Shown: piece after piece, positions 17,644 through 25,300 of the stretch
Layout of the letters: every line of letters starts with the position of its first letter
Numbering within the stretch: position 1 is the stretch's first letter
Source: Absicoccus porci
GTDB lineage: Bacteria; Bacillota_I; Bacilli_A; Erysipelotrichales; Erysipelotrichaceae
DNA: 64,000 nucleotides
Direction of reading: 5' to 3'
NCBI RefSeq assembly: GCF_003725415.1
Contig: NZ_RJQC01000001.1
Location: 332,265-396,264, forward strand
The notes under the pieces: model-generated
Told to the model about the DNA's origin: nothing
The model's input: only the letters and a program-made list of their open reading frames with translations
Database searches by the model: none
Program-made: the position numbers and the translations under genes

Positions 17644-18384
17644 ATGAAAAAATGGATCTATCGAATTATCATGCTTGTTTGTATTTGTGTATTTGGATAC
17701 AGTGCTTTCCATCTCTACCAAATTTATAGTGACAAGCATCAAGTTGAACAAGAAACTCAAACCTATCAAAAAATGGCGACAAGTAGTAAGGATAGTCAAG
17801 TGTTGAATCCAGATTGGGATGCTCTCCAACAATCGGCTCCCGATATCGTAGCTTGGTTATATGTACCGGGTTGTGATATTAATTTCCCAGTTGTCCAAGG
17901 AAGTGATAACTCGTATTATTTGGATCACACGACGGGTAAACAATCCAGTCCGTATGGCTCGATTTTCTTGGATTACAAGGCGAATAATCAGTTTATGGAT
18001 GATAACTCCATTATTTATGGTCATTCGGTCGAAGGTGGCGGTATGTTTACCAATTTAAAGAATTTCACGGATGAAAGTTTCTTTAATAAGCATGATTGCT
18101 TCTATTTGTTGACGCCAAATGGCAATTATAAATGTACGATTTATACATTTGCTAAAACAACCGATTCGTCGAGTTTCTATACAACGGCATTTGGTTCATA
18201 TCGAGATGAAACATTAGCCAAATGGGTAAGTGATGCCATGTATAGTCGTGCGGTTGATACAACATCGACTCATTTTGTATCTTTATCGACTTGTAACTTG
18301 GATTATGGTTTCCATTCCAATCAGCGATATGTGCTGACAGGAGCTATGGAAGCTTGGACAGATCCAATTACCGTAAGTGATTGA
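17644..18384 (+). CDS. srtB: Class B sortase
   Basis: Membrane-anchored transpeptidase that attaches surface proteins to peptidoglycan. The 246-residue protein has one N-terminal membrane segment (residues 6-26) and an extracellular sortase domain. Catalytic residues are visible: His127 in SIIYGHSVEG, Cys217 in SLSTCNLD and Arg228 in NQRYVLTG. The motif context and the long insert fit class B, whose known substrates carry NPQTN-like rather than LPxTG signals. The window encodes a MucBP surface protein with a VQTG-type C-terminal signal about 7 kb away; a link is only a suggestion. It lies just before murG. Confidence 0.9.
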   Translation: MKKWIYRIIMLVCICVFGYSAFHLYQIYSDKHQVEQETQTYQKMATSSKDSQVLNPDWDALQQSAPDIVAWLYVPGCDINFPVVQGSDNSYYLDHTTGKQSSPYGSIFLDYKANNQFMDDNSIIYGHSVEGGGMFTNLKNFTDESFFNKHDCFYLLTPNGNYKCTIYTFAKTTDSSSFYTTAFGSYRDETLAKWVSDAMYSRAVDTTSTHFVSLSTCNLDYGFHSNQRYVLTGAMEAWTDPITVSD

Positions 18385-18413
18385 TTTGTGGTATAGTAAT
18401 GTAGGTTTACGTT

Positions 18414-19490
18414 ATGAAAATTTGTATTGTGACTGGAGGTACAGGCGGACATATTTATCCAGCTGTGGCATTGGCAGATACGTTCCGTCATTTGTATCCT
18501 CAATGTGAAATATTATTTATAGGAAATGATGACCGGATGGAAGCCCAAGTGATTCCGTCCTTAGGTTATCAGTTTTTGTCGTTACATACATCCGGATTGG
18601 TTGGCAATGCTTTTCAAAAAGGGAGAGCTGTGGGCCAATTGGTAGTGGCACGTCAAAAAGCCAAGGGATATTTGCGCGAATTTGGTCCAGATATCGTGAT
18701 TGGATTTGGTGGTTATGTGAGTGCACCTGTTATGATGGCAGCTTGCAGTTTACATATTCCAACAATGATTCATGAACAAAACTCCATTGTGGGTCGTTCC
18801 AATCAATTGGTGATGAATCGTGTCGATGCGATTGTAACGTGTTATGAAAAGTGTGAAGAAGTATTCCCTAAAAACAAAATTCATTTGTTGGGAAACCCAC
18901 GAGCAACGATTGCCCAAAAGGCACCGTTAGATCAGGCATACTATGATTCTTTAGGCCTGGATCCTAAGAAAAAGACGATTTTAGTGATGATGGGGTCATT
19001 GGGATCGAGCAGTGTCAATGCGCTGATGAAAGACGCATTGGGAAGTGTGGATACAACTTCTTTGCAGTTTTTATATGTGTGTGGAAAAGATAACAGTAAA
19101 GATATTCATATGTTTGATGACGTGAAAGATATTCACGTTGTAGATTATGTAGATACATTAAAAATATATAAAAAGATGGATGGATTGATTTGTCGTGCTG
19201 GAGCAACAACCATTGCCGAATTAACTGCATTAGGTATACCAGCTATTTTGATTCCATCGCCATATGTGGCAGCCAATCATCAATACTACAATGCACGACA
19301 GCTTGTAGATCGACATGCTGCTTATATGATAGAAGAGAAGGATCTGAATGCGGATACCTTATCTCAAACAATCCAAACTTTATTTTTAGATCCGGCGGAA
19401 ATGGCTGAAGTGTCTAAAAATGCGCGGAAATTGGGTAAACCACAAGCCGCATACGATATGATTTCTTTGTGTGAGTCTTTGATAAAATAG
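18414..19490 (+). CDS. murG: UDP-GlcNAc:lipid I N-acetylglucosaminyltransferase MurG
   Basis: Makes lipid II from lipid I on the inner face of the membrane, the last cytoplasmic step of peptidoglycan precursor synthesis. The 358-residue protein begins with VTGGTGGHIYPAVALA, the glycine-rich loop of MurG, followed by GFGGYVSAPV and HEQNSIVGRSN. The C-terminal domain has the UDP-GlcNAc binding segment with CRAGATTIAELTALGIPAILIPSPYVAANHQ. Both Rossmann halves are intact. It starts a murG-murB-divIB group separated by 30 kb from the other division genes. Confidence 0.97.
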   Translation: MKICIVTGGTGGHIYPAVALADTFRHLYPQCEILFIGNDDRMEAQVIPSLGYQFLSLHTSGLVGNAFQKGRAVGQLVVARQKAKGYLREFGPDIVIGFGGYVSAPVMMAACSLHIPTMIHEQNSIVGRSNQLVMNRVDAIVTCYEKCEEVFPKNKIHLLGNPRATIAQKAPLDQAYYDSLGLDPKKKTILVMMGSLGSSSVNALMKDALGSVDTTSLQFLYVCGKDNSKDIHMFDDVKDIHVVDYVDTLKIYKKMDGLICRAGATTIAELTALGIPAILIPSPYVAANHQYYNARQLVDRHAAYMIEEKDLNADTLSQTIQTLFLDPAEMAEVSKNARKLGKPQAAYDMISLCESLIK

Positions 19491-19505
19491 AAAAGAGGCC
19501 CCCGA

Positions 19506-20405
19506 ATGTCAATGATCGAACGTTTAGAAACCTATGCGAATATTAAAACAAATGAACCTATGAGTAAACATACAACTTATCATGTAGGTGGTAATGTTGA
19601 TTATTATATATATCCTGACAATTTTTTATCGTTGATGCGTGTAATCAATATATTGGAAGAAGCCAATATTCCATTTTATACAATTGGTCGTGGATCCAAT
19701 ATCTTATTTAGTGATAAACCATTTCATGGTGCCATTATTAATTTAGATCGCTCATTGAATGACTTCTATTTTGAACCCGACGGAACGTTGGTTTGTCAAG
19801 CCGGATGTTCCATTATCAATATTTCTGTGGAAGCTATGAAGAAAAAACTGACTGGCTTAGAATGGTCCAGTGGAATTCCTGGTTCCGTAGGCGGTGCATT
19901 ATATATGAATGCCGGTGCCTATCGAAGTGATATGAGCCATGTGGTACAGGATGTACTCACCTTGCGAGATGGTCGAATTGAATGGATTGATCAAGATGAA
20001 TTGGATTTTGGCTATCGCCATTCGGTCTTTCAAAAACATAAGGATTGGGTCATTTTAGGTGCTCGTTTACAGTTGCATCCCGGTGATTCGGAAGAGATTC
20101 GTGACTTGATGAATTCACGTCGTCAACGTCGTATGAATACACAGCCTTTGGATAAACCTTGTGCTGGCAGTGTTTTTCGAAATCCAGAATCGATTCCGGC
20201 ATGGAAGTTGATTGATCAAATGGGGTATCGAGGCTATCAAATTGGTGGTGCGCGTGTATCGGATAAACATAGCAATTTTATTGTGAATGAAAACAATACC
20301 GCAACAGCAAGCGATATTCGTGATTTGATTCAGATGATTCGTCAAGAAGCAAAAGAGAAATATGATATTTCCTTAATTACAGAAGTGGAGCAATTAAATT
20401 GGTAA
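19506..20405 (+). CDS. murB: UDP-N-acetylmuramate dehydrogenase MurB
   Basis: NADPH- and FAD-dependent reductase that turns enolpyruvyl-UDP-GlcNAc into UDP-MurNAc. The 299-residue protein is of the type IIb size common in Firmicutes. FAD-binding blocks are visible: TIGRGSNILFSD (about residue 58), WSSGIPGSVGGALYMNAGAY (about 120) and the C-terminal PCAGSVFRNPE with the Ser used as general acid. An IGGARVSDKHSNFIVN block follows. The stop overlaps the first bases of divIB, so the two genes are coupled. Confidence 0.97.
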   Translation: MSMIERLETYANIKTNEPMSKHTTYHVGGNVDYYIYPDNFLSLMRVINILEEANIPFYTIGRGSNILFSDKPFHGAIINLDRSLNDFYFEPDGTLVCQAGCSIINISVEAMKKKLTGLEWSSGIPGSVGGALYMNAGAYRSDMSHVVQDVLTLRDGRIEWIDQDELDFGYRHSVFQKHKDWVILGARLQLHPGDSEEIRDLMNSRRQRRMNTQPLDKPCAGSVFRNPESIPAWKLIDQMGYRGYQIGGARVSDKHSNFIVNENNTATASDIRDLIQMIRQEAKEKYDISLITEVEQLNW

Positions 20406-21418
20406 CTCGTTGGCGCCGATGGCTAAGAGACATGTCGCTCAAAACATGCATTCTTTTAACTGTCTTAGTGATGGCTTTAACTTCTTTTGGTGTATATTAT
20501 TTTTCCTTTGATGCGTTGGCACATGTTTTAAGTTGTACGGGAAATTATTATTTGACTGATTATCAGATCTATAGTTTAGCAGGGATTAGTTATCAATCTC
20601 GTATGTGGCTTGTGCCTTCTATGGTCTATGAAAAACGGATTGAAAAAATGCCGTTAGTTGAAGATGCTTCTGTGCAAAAAGAGCGAAATGGACGATTATT
20701 GATGCGTGTGCAAGAGAAAGTTGTGATTGGTTATTATACGAAAAATAATCAATACTATATGTTGACCATTGATAATGAATCCATTCCAATCGAAAAGGCA
20801 TATATGAAGACAATTGTGCATTTTCCTCTATTGAATGGGTTTAGTGCTGCACAACGAAAAAAGATTTGTGCTGTTTTCAAAAAGAACGAGAAAACGCTGA
20901 CACGAGCGGTTATTGAAAAGATTGCGGAAATGGTTCCTTATAAAACTTCTTTTGATAAAAATATGATCAAAATGACGATGCAAGATGGAAATGTGGTTTA
21001 TACATCCATCAGTTCTTTGGTCATGATGGCAAAGTATCAAGCGATGTTAACTCGTCTGGAAGGTAAGAATGTATGTCTATTATTGGATGGAACCAATGAT
21101 GCGATTGAAAAGATTGATTGTGATGAATTGAATGGCAAGAAAACTTCGAGCTCATCATCTAAATCGTTGAAGAAAACAGATACGAAACAAGAGAGTTCAA
21201 CGGATACACAAAGCAGTGATCAGACAACTACACAAGATACGACCCAAGATACAACCAGTCAAGATACGACAACCACAACAGATGATTCTGGTCTTGTATT
21301 GGATGAATCAACTGGTCTTTACTACGATTCAACAAGTGGCTACTACATGGATCCGTATAGTGGTACCTATTATGTATGGGATGATACAACACAATCTTTA
21401 CAGCCACTTTCGGAATAA
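20399..21418 (+). CDS. divIB: Cell division protein FtsQ/DivIB with an aromatic repeat tail
   Basis: Bitopic division protein that links FtsL/DivIC and the division synthase. The 339 residues show a short basic cytoplasmic N-terminus, one membrane segment (about residues 16-36), a POTRA-like and beta domain (residues 45-240), and a long Ser/Thr/Gln/Asp-rich linker (about 245-300). The last 38 residues are an aromatic octad-like repeat (TGLYYDS, SGYYMDP, SGTYYVWD) that resembles the eukaryotic OCRE motif. The tail is unusual for the family. The start is GTG or TTG-type near 20399, overlapping the murB end. Sequence similarity in the POTRA part is modest; context supports the call. Confidence 0.85.
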   Translation: MVTRWRRWLRDMSLKTCILLTVLVMALTSFGVYYFSFDALAHVLSCTGNYYLTDYQIYSLAGISYQSRMWLVPSMVYEKRIEKMPLVEDASVQKERNGRLLMRVQEKVVIGYYTKNNQYYMLTIDNESIPIEKAYMKTIVHFPLLNGFSAAQRKKICAVFKKNEKTLTRAVIEKIAEMVPYKTSFDKNMIKMTMQDGNVVYTSISSLVMMAKYQAMLTRLEGKNVCLLLDGTNDAIEKIDCDELNGKKTSSSSSKSLKKTDTKQESSTDTQSSDQTTTQDTTQDTTSQDTTTTTDDSGLVLDESTGLYYDSTSGYYMDPYSGTYYVWDDTTQSLQPLSE

Positions 21419-21477
21419 TTTGTCTTAGTTTACAGAAATAGGTATAATAAGGATTGATATAAGAGGAGGGTAACTCT

Positions 21478-21837
21478 ATGCCAATTAATAAATCAACCGA
21501 ATATGGAAATATTTCCATTTCATTAGATGCGATTGCCTCTTTAGCAGGAGGTACAATTACGGAGTGTTATGGCGTTGTCGGTATGGCAAGCCAAAAAGTC
21601 GTTCGTGATGGTTGGGCTGAATTATTGAAAAAGGAAAACTATTCTCGTGGTGTCATCGTGCGCCAACAAGAGAATGGATTGGTATTGGATCTATATATTA
21701 TCGCCCTACAAGGAATCAAGTTGGGTGAAATCGTACAAGAAGCGCAAAAACGAGTGAAGTATGTGATTGAAAAGACCTTGGAAATCAAAGTGGAAGCGGT
21801 CAATATCACGGTGCAAGGTGTACGAGTAGCCAAGTAG
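21478..21837 (+). CDS. Asp23/Gls24 family envelope stress protein (YloU-like)
   Basis: Small DUF322/Asp23-type protein, 119 residues, cytoplasmic or membrane-associated. The family pattern is visible: GNISISLDAIASLAGGTITECYGVVGMAS at the start (described here as an ISxDAIxxLAG block then CYGVVGM), and a C-terminal VNITVQGVRV strand. In Firmicutes this gene commonly precedes fakA/yloV, as here (nine bases apart). It has a strong AGGAGGG ribosome site. The molecular role is not established; homologues are linked to alkaline or envelope stress. Confidence 0.88.
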   Translation: MPINKSTEYGNISISLDAIASLAGGTITECYGVVGMASQKVVRDGWAELLKKENYSRGVIVRQQENGLVLDLYIIALQGIKLGEIVQEAQKRVKYVIEKTLEIKVEAVNITVQGVRVAK

Positions 21838-21846
21838 GGAGTTAGA

Positions 21847-23508
21847 ATGATGGAACAAATTAACGGACAGAGTTTAAAAGAAATGTTACGTTCCGGTATG
21901 AACAATTTGAAAAATCATTCCGCACAAATTGATGCGTTGAATGTTTTCCCCGTACCGGATGGTGATACAGGAACAAATATGACATTGACATTTACCAATG
22001 GAGTAAAAGCCGCATTGGATGTCAACGAAGATCATGTTGGTCACATTTTAAAAGCTTTATCGCGTGGTTTATTAATGGGTGCCCGTGGTAACTCAGGCGT
22101 TATCACTTCACAGATTTTCCGTGGGATTTATCAAGCTTTAGAAGAAAATGAAACAATGGATGCGATGCAGTTGGCACATGCGTTGGTCAATGGATCACGC
22201 GTGGCTTATCGTGCTGTCATGCGTCCAGTCGAAGGAACGATTTTGACCGTTGTTCGTGAAGCAGCGGATTATACATATGCTTATACGGTAACAGAAGAAG
22301 TCAAAGATTGTACCGCTGTTATGGCAAAGATGATGGAAGAGGCCAATGCATCGTTAGAGCGTACACCGGAATTATTGCCAGTATTGGCAGAAGTTGGTGT
22401 TGTTGATAGTGGTGGAAAAGGTCTATGTACTATTTTAGAAGGTTTCCTATTAGCGATGGAAGGCAAGCCAGTTGTTGCTCAGGAAATTCAGGCCAATGAA
22501 CAAGCTGCCCAAACCAAAGTCGATAATGATGGCGAAGGCGAATACGGTTTCTGTACCGAATTTATCTTGCATTTAAGTGAGACGGGTAAGAAGAATTTCT
22601 CCGAAGAAGGTATCCGTGATGAATTGGCTTCCATTGGTAATTCATTGGTATGTGTTCAAGATGATGATTTGGTTAAAGTGCATGTGCATACGCTTGAACC
22701 ATATACAGCTTTGAAAATGGGTCGTCGACAAGGTAAATTTGTCAAGATCAAAGTAGAGAATATGCAGCAACAACACGATCATATCGTGGAATTGGAAGAA
22801 GCCAAAGAATTAGAAAAAGAAATCGAAACACCACAAAAGAAAGCAGAACATAAGACATATGCGATCATTACTGTAGCACCTGGTGCAGGTATTGATGAAA
22901 TGTTTAAAGAATATCGTGCCGATGTTGTGATTGGTGGCGGTCAAACAATGAATCCAAGTACAGAAGATTTTGTATCAGCTGTCAATCAATTGAATGCGGA
23001 TCACATCTTTATTTTGCCAAACAATTCCAATATTGTTTTGGCAGCCCAACAAGCCAAAGATGTTTGTGAAGGACAAGACATTCATGTCTTGCCAGCAAAG
23101 ACGATTCCACAAGGATTATCTGCTTGTATCATGTTCAATCCTGATGCCGATTTGGATACGAACTTAAGTGAAATGCAAGAAGCTATTGACCATGTGAAAT
23201 CTGGTGAAGTTACCTATGCCATTAAAGATACGACGTATGAAGGTCGGGCCATCAAGAAAGGGGAATACATGGGTATCTATGGTAAAACCATTGCTGCCAG
23301 TGTTCCAGATTGCATGGAAGCTAGCAAGAAATTGTTGGATACAATGCTAGATGATGATAGTGAACTGGTTACGTTGATCTATGGTAAGGATACAACGGAA
23401 GAACAAGCGAACGAATTAGCAAACTACATTGAAGAAAACAGTGATGCCGAAGTTGAAATTCATGAAGGAAAACAACCGGTATATCCATTTATTATTGGTG
23501 TAGAGTAG
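21847..23508 (+). CDS. fakA: Fatty acid kinase catalytic subunit FakA (DAK2 domain, YloV-like)
   Basis: ATP-dependent kinase that phosphorylates fatty acids held by a FakB protein, feeding exogenous fatty acids to phospholipid synthesis. The 553 residues comprise an N-terminal DAK2 ATP-binding domain with NVFPVPDGDTGTNMTLT (about residue 35) and GARGNSGVITSQIFRG (about 80). A middle domain (GEYGFCTEFIL, about 230) and a C-terminal DegV-related domain follow. No FakB is visible in the window. The gene pair with the Asp23-like protein is conserved in Firmicutes. A hairpin follows the stop. Confidence 0.93.
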   Translation: MMEQINGQSLKEMLRSGMNNLKNHSAQIDALNVFPVPDGDTGTNMTLTFTNGVKAALDVNEDHVGHILKALSRGLLMGARGNSGVITSQIFRGIYQALEENETMDAMQLAHALVNGSRVAYRAVMRPVEGTILTVVREAADYTYAYTVTEEVKDCTAVMAKMMEEANASLERTPELLPVLAEVGVVDSGGKGLCTILEGFLLAMEGKPVVAQEIQANEQAAQTKVDNDGEGEYGFCTEFILHLSETGKKNFSEEGIRDELASIGNSLVCVQDDDLVKVHVHTLEPYTALKMGRRQGKFVKIKVENMQQQHDHIVELEEAKELEKEIETPQKKAEHKTYAIITVAPGAGIDEMFKEYRADVVIGGGQTMNPSTEDFVSAVNQLNADHIFILPNNSNIVLAAQQAKDVCEGQDIHVLPAKTIPQGLSACIMFNPDADLDTNLSEMQEAIDHVKSGEVTYAIKDTTYEGRAIKKGEYMGIYGKTIAASVPDCMEASKKLLDTMLDDDSELVTLIYGKDTTEEQANELANYIEENSDAEVEIHEGKQPVYPFIIGVE

Positions 23509-23532
23509 GGCATGGCAACATGCTCTTTTTTT
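23507..23532 (+). terminator. Terminator after fakA
   Basis: Stem GGGCATG/CATGCTC with one G-T pair and a GCAA loop, followed by eight Ts, directly after the stop codon. Confidence 0.75.
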
Positions 23533-23597
23533 TGGTTATATGACAAGTCAACTAGGGTATGATCAAGTAAGAAGAAAGAAAGCAATAAAAAGAAGTG

Positions 23598-23636
23598 AAA
23601 AACGGGCAAGTAATAATTTATTACTCGCTCGTTTTT
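23598..23636. terminator. Long perfect-looking hairpin, probable bidirectional terminator
   Basis: A 19-base arm (starts AAAAACGGGC, 23598-23616) faces a near-complement arm (ends CGCTCGTTTTT, 23618-23636) with one wobble and one mismatch. Runs of A and T at the two sides suit termination in either direction. It lies between fakA and the IS3 element. The 23637-23717 remainder is AT-rich spacer in which I see nothing. Confidence 0.6.
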
Positions 23637-23717
23637 AGTCTAATGGTAAGTCTAAAAAATTTAATATTAAACAAAAGCATATGAATTTTATGTTGATATA
23701 CTCAACCAATAGGGGGG

Positions 23718-25174
23718 TGCGGACAAATTCTTGGACCTTGTTATTTCAAATTAGTCCCAGACTTTGCCTGTACTCCATAGGGCTCAAATAGCCCAACGAT
23801 GCCTTTATTCTTTTGGTATTGTACCATATGATATAATCATTGATAATCTCTACAAACGTTTCAATTGTTACACCAACAAAATTTCGGCCATAAAACATCT
23901 CATTCTTCATCCTGCCAAAGAATCCTTCACATGCCGAATTATCCGGTGAGCAACCTTTCTTAGACATGCTTCTGGTATATCCATACTTATTCATTCTATT
24001 AATCCATCCAGGCCATCGGTAATGACACCCCCGATCGCTATGAACTATTGGTTTCTCATCTTCTTTTAGCTTAGAATGATAATCATCCAACATGCTATTG
24101 ACCAAATCTGCATTAGGGTTGCTACTTACTGTCCAACTTGGTATCATTCCATCAAAACAGTCTACTATTGGTGAAAGATATACTTTTCCTGCAGGTATTG
24201 AGAATTCTGTGATATCTGTCAGCACCTTTTCATTGGATTTTTCTGAATGAAAATCTCTATTGATAATATTCTCTGCCGCTTCACTTATTTCTCCTTGATA
24301 GGAGCTATACTTCTTGTGTTTTCTGACTTTTACTACTAGATTATTATCTTTCATGATTTGTCTTACGATTTTTTCAGATACAATGATATTATCTTTTCTC
24401 AGTAGTGAATGGATCCTTCTATAACCGTATCTTTCCTTGTTTTCTTTGAATAATTTAATAATTTTTACCTTTATTGCCTCATATTTATAAGGTGATTGTT
24501 GTATCTTGTGCTGATAAAAGTAACTGCTCTTGGATATCTGAAGTTTTGCAAGAAGCAGGGACAATGCATATTTATTCCTTAGGGCATCGATTATCATTGT
24601 CTTCTCTGCGTTTTTCAGTCTTAACAGATCGATGCCCTGATCTTTTTTTAATATTTCTATTGTCTGTCTTAATATATCGTTTTCTAGCTCCAGATCTCTT
24701 ATCTTAGCTGCCAGTTCAATATTATTATCGGAACCCTTATCAGCATCTTCATTAACGATCAAAGCTCCTCTTGGCAAATCTTTCTTTTTATTCATTATCG
24801 CCGCTGCACCTCCAGATAAATACAGCTTTCTCCAACTATAAATACTCGTCCTTGAATATCCGTATTCTTCTGATATTGATTTTATGTCTTCTCCTTCTTC
24901 AAAGCAACGGTGAAGTATTTCAAGTTTTATTTCTAATGATGGATGACGCCTGTGCCCTGGTGAATCTGTAGCATCATATTTCTTGCGTTTCTTTTCGATA
25001 TCTCGATTCTTGATCCAAGTATACATATTTTGTCTGCTTGGATATCCGAGTTTATGAATTACCTTAGCTATCGATCCAGTTTCATCATACAATTGAAGTG
25101 CTTTCTTTTTCTCTTCCTCCGTAAACGACATTTTTCTTCCTCCCTGTCATCGTCGGTCCAAGAATTTGTCCGCA
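23718..25174 (-). mobile_element. IS3-family insertion sequence
   Basis: The ends are a perfect inverted repeat of at least 22 bp (23716-23737 and 25155-25176). With the IS3 convention TG...CA, the element runs from TGCGGACAAATTC at 23718 to the matching GTCCGCA ending at 25174, about 1457 bp. The only gene is one transposase frame. Just outside, both flanks show a related ATAGGRGG stretch in inverted orientation, so the true ends may be a few bases further out. I see no direct target duplication of three or four bases. The copy looks intact and lies 127 bp upstream of a surface protein gene. Confidence 0.9.
23746..25131 (-). CDS. IS3-family transposase, single fused reading frame
   Basis: Transposase of the IS3 element, 461 residues. 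Two helix-turn-helix units lie in the N-terminal part (about residues 5-50 and 68-110), then a leucine-zipper-like helix (about 133-160), an HTH_21 domain, and the integrase core with DDE residues in LTDITEF, HSDRGCHYR and DNSACEGFFGRMKNE. Most IS3 members split orfA and orfB and join them by -1 frameshift; here both are in one uninterrupted frame. The arrangement resembles single-frame IS3 elements such as those near IS150/IS1202 types; subgroup not certain. Confidence 0.93.
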   Translation of the reverse strand: MSFTEEEKKKALQLYDETGSIAKVIHKLGYPSRQNMYTWIKNRDIEKKRKKYDATDSPGHRRHPSLEIKLEILHRCFEEGEDIKSISEEYGYSRTSIYSWRKLYLSGGAAAIMNKKKDLPRGALIVNEDADKGSDNNIELAAKIRDLELENDILRQTIEILKKDQGIDLLRLKNAEKTMIIDALRNKYALSLLLAKLQISKSSYFYQHKIQQSPYKYEAIKVKIIKLFKENKERYGYRRIHSLLRKDNIIVSEKIVRQIMKDNNLVVKVRKHKKYSSYQGEISEAAENIINRDFHSEKSNEKVLTDITEFSIPAGKVYLSPIVDCFDGMIPSWTVSSNPNADLVNSMLDDYHSKLKEDEKPIVHSDRGCHYRWPGWINRMNKYGYTRSMSKKGCSPDNSACEGFFGRMKNEMFYGRNFVGVTIETFVEIINDYIIWYNTKRIKASLGYLSPMEYRQSLGLI

Positions 25175-25300
25175 CCTCCTATCCCTCAACCTTTACAAAT
25201 ATATTAAAAGGAGTTAAAATATTGTTAATAAAATCATTAAATATACAAGTAATATAAATATTGTATATTGATGTACATTTATGAGAAAAGGGGTTATTTT

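Noticed and set aside
23714..25178. Target-site duplication of the IS3 element
   Set aside because: The three or four bases next to the two ends (GGG-type left, CCT-type right) do not match as direct repeats; only an inverted similarity is seen.
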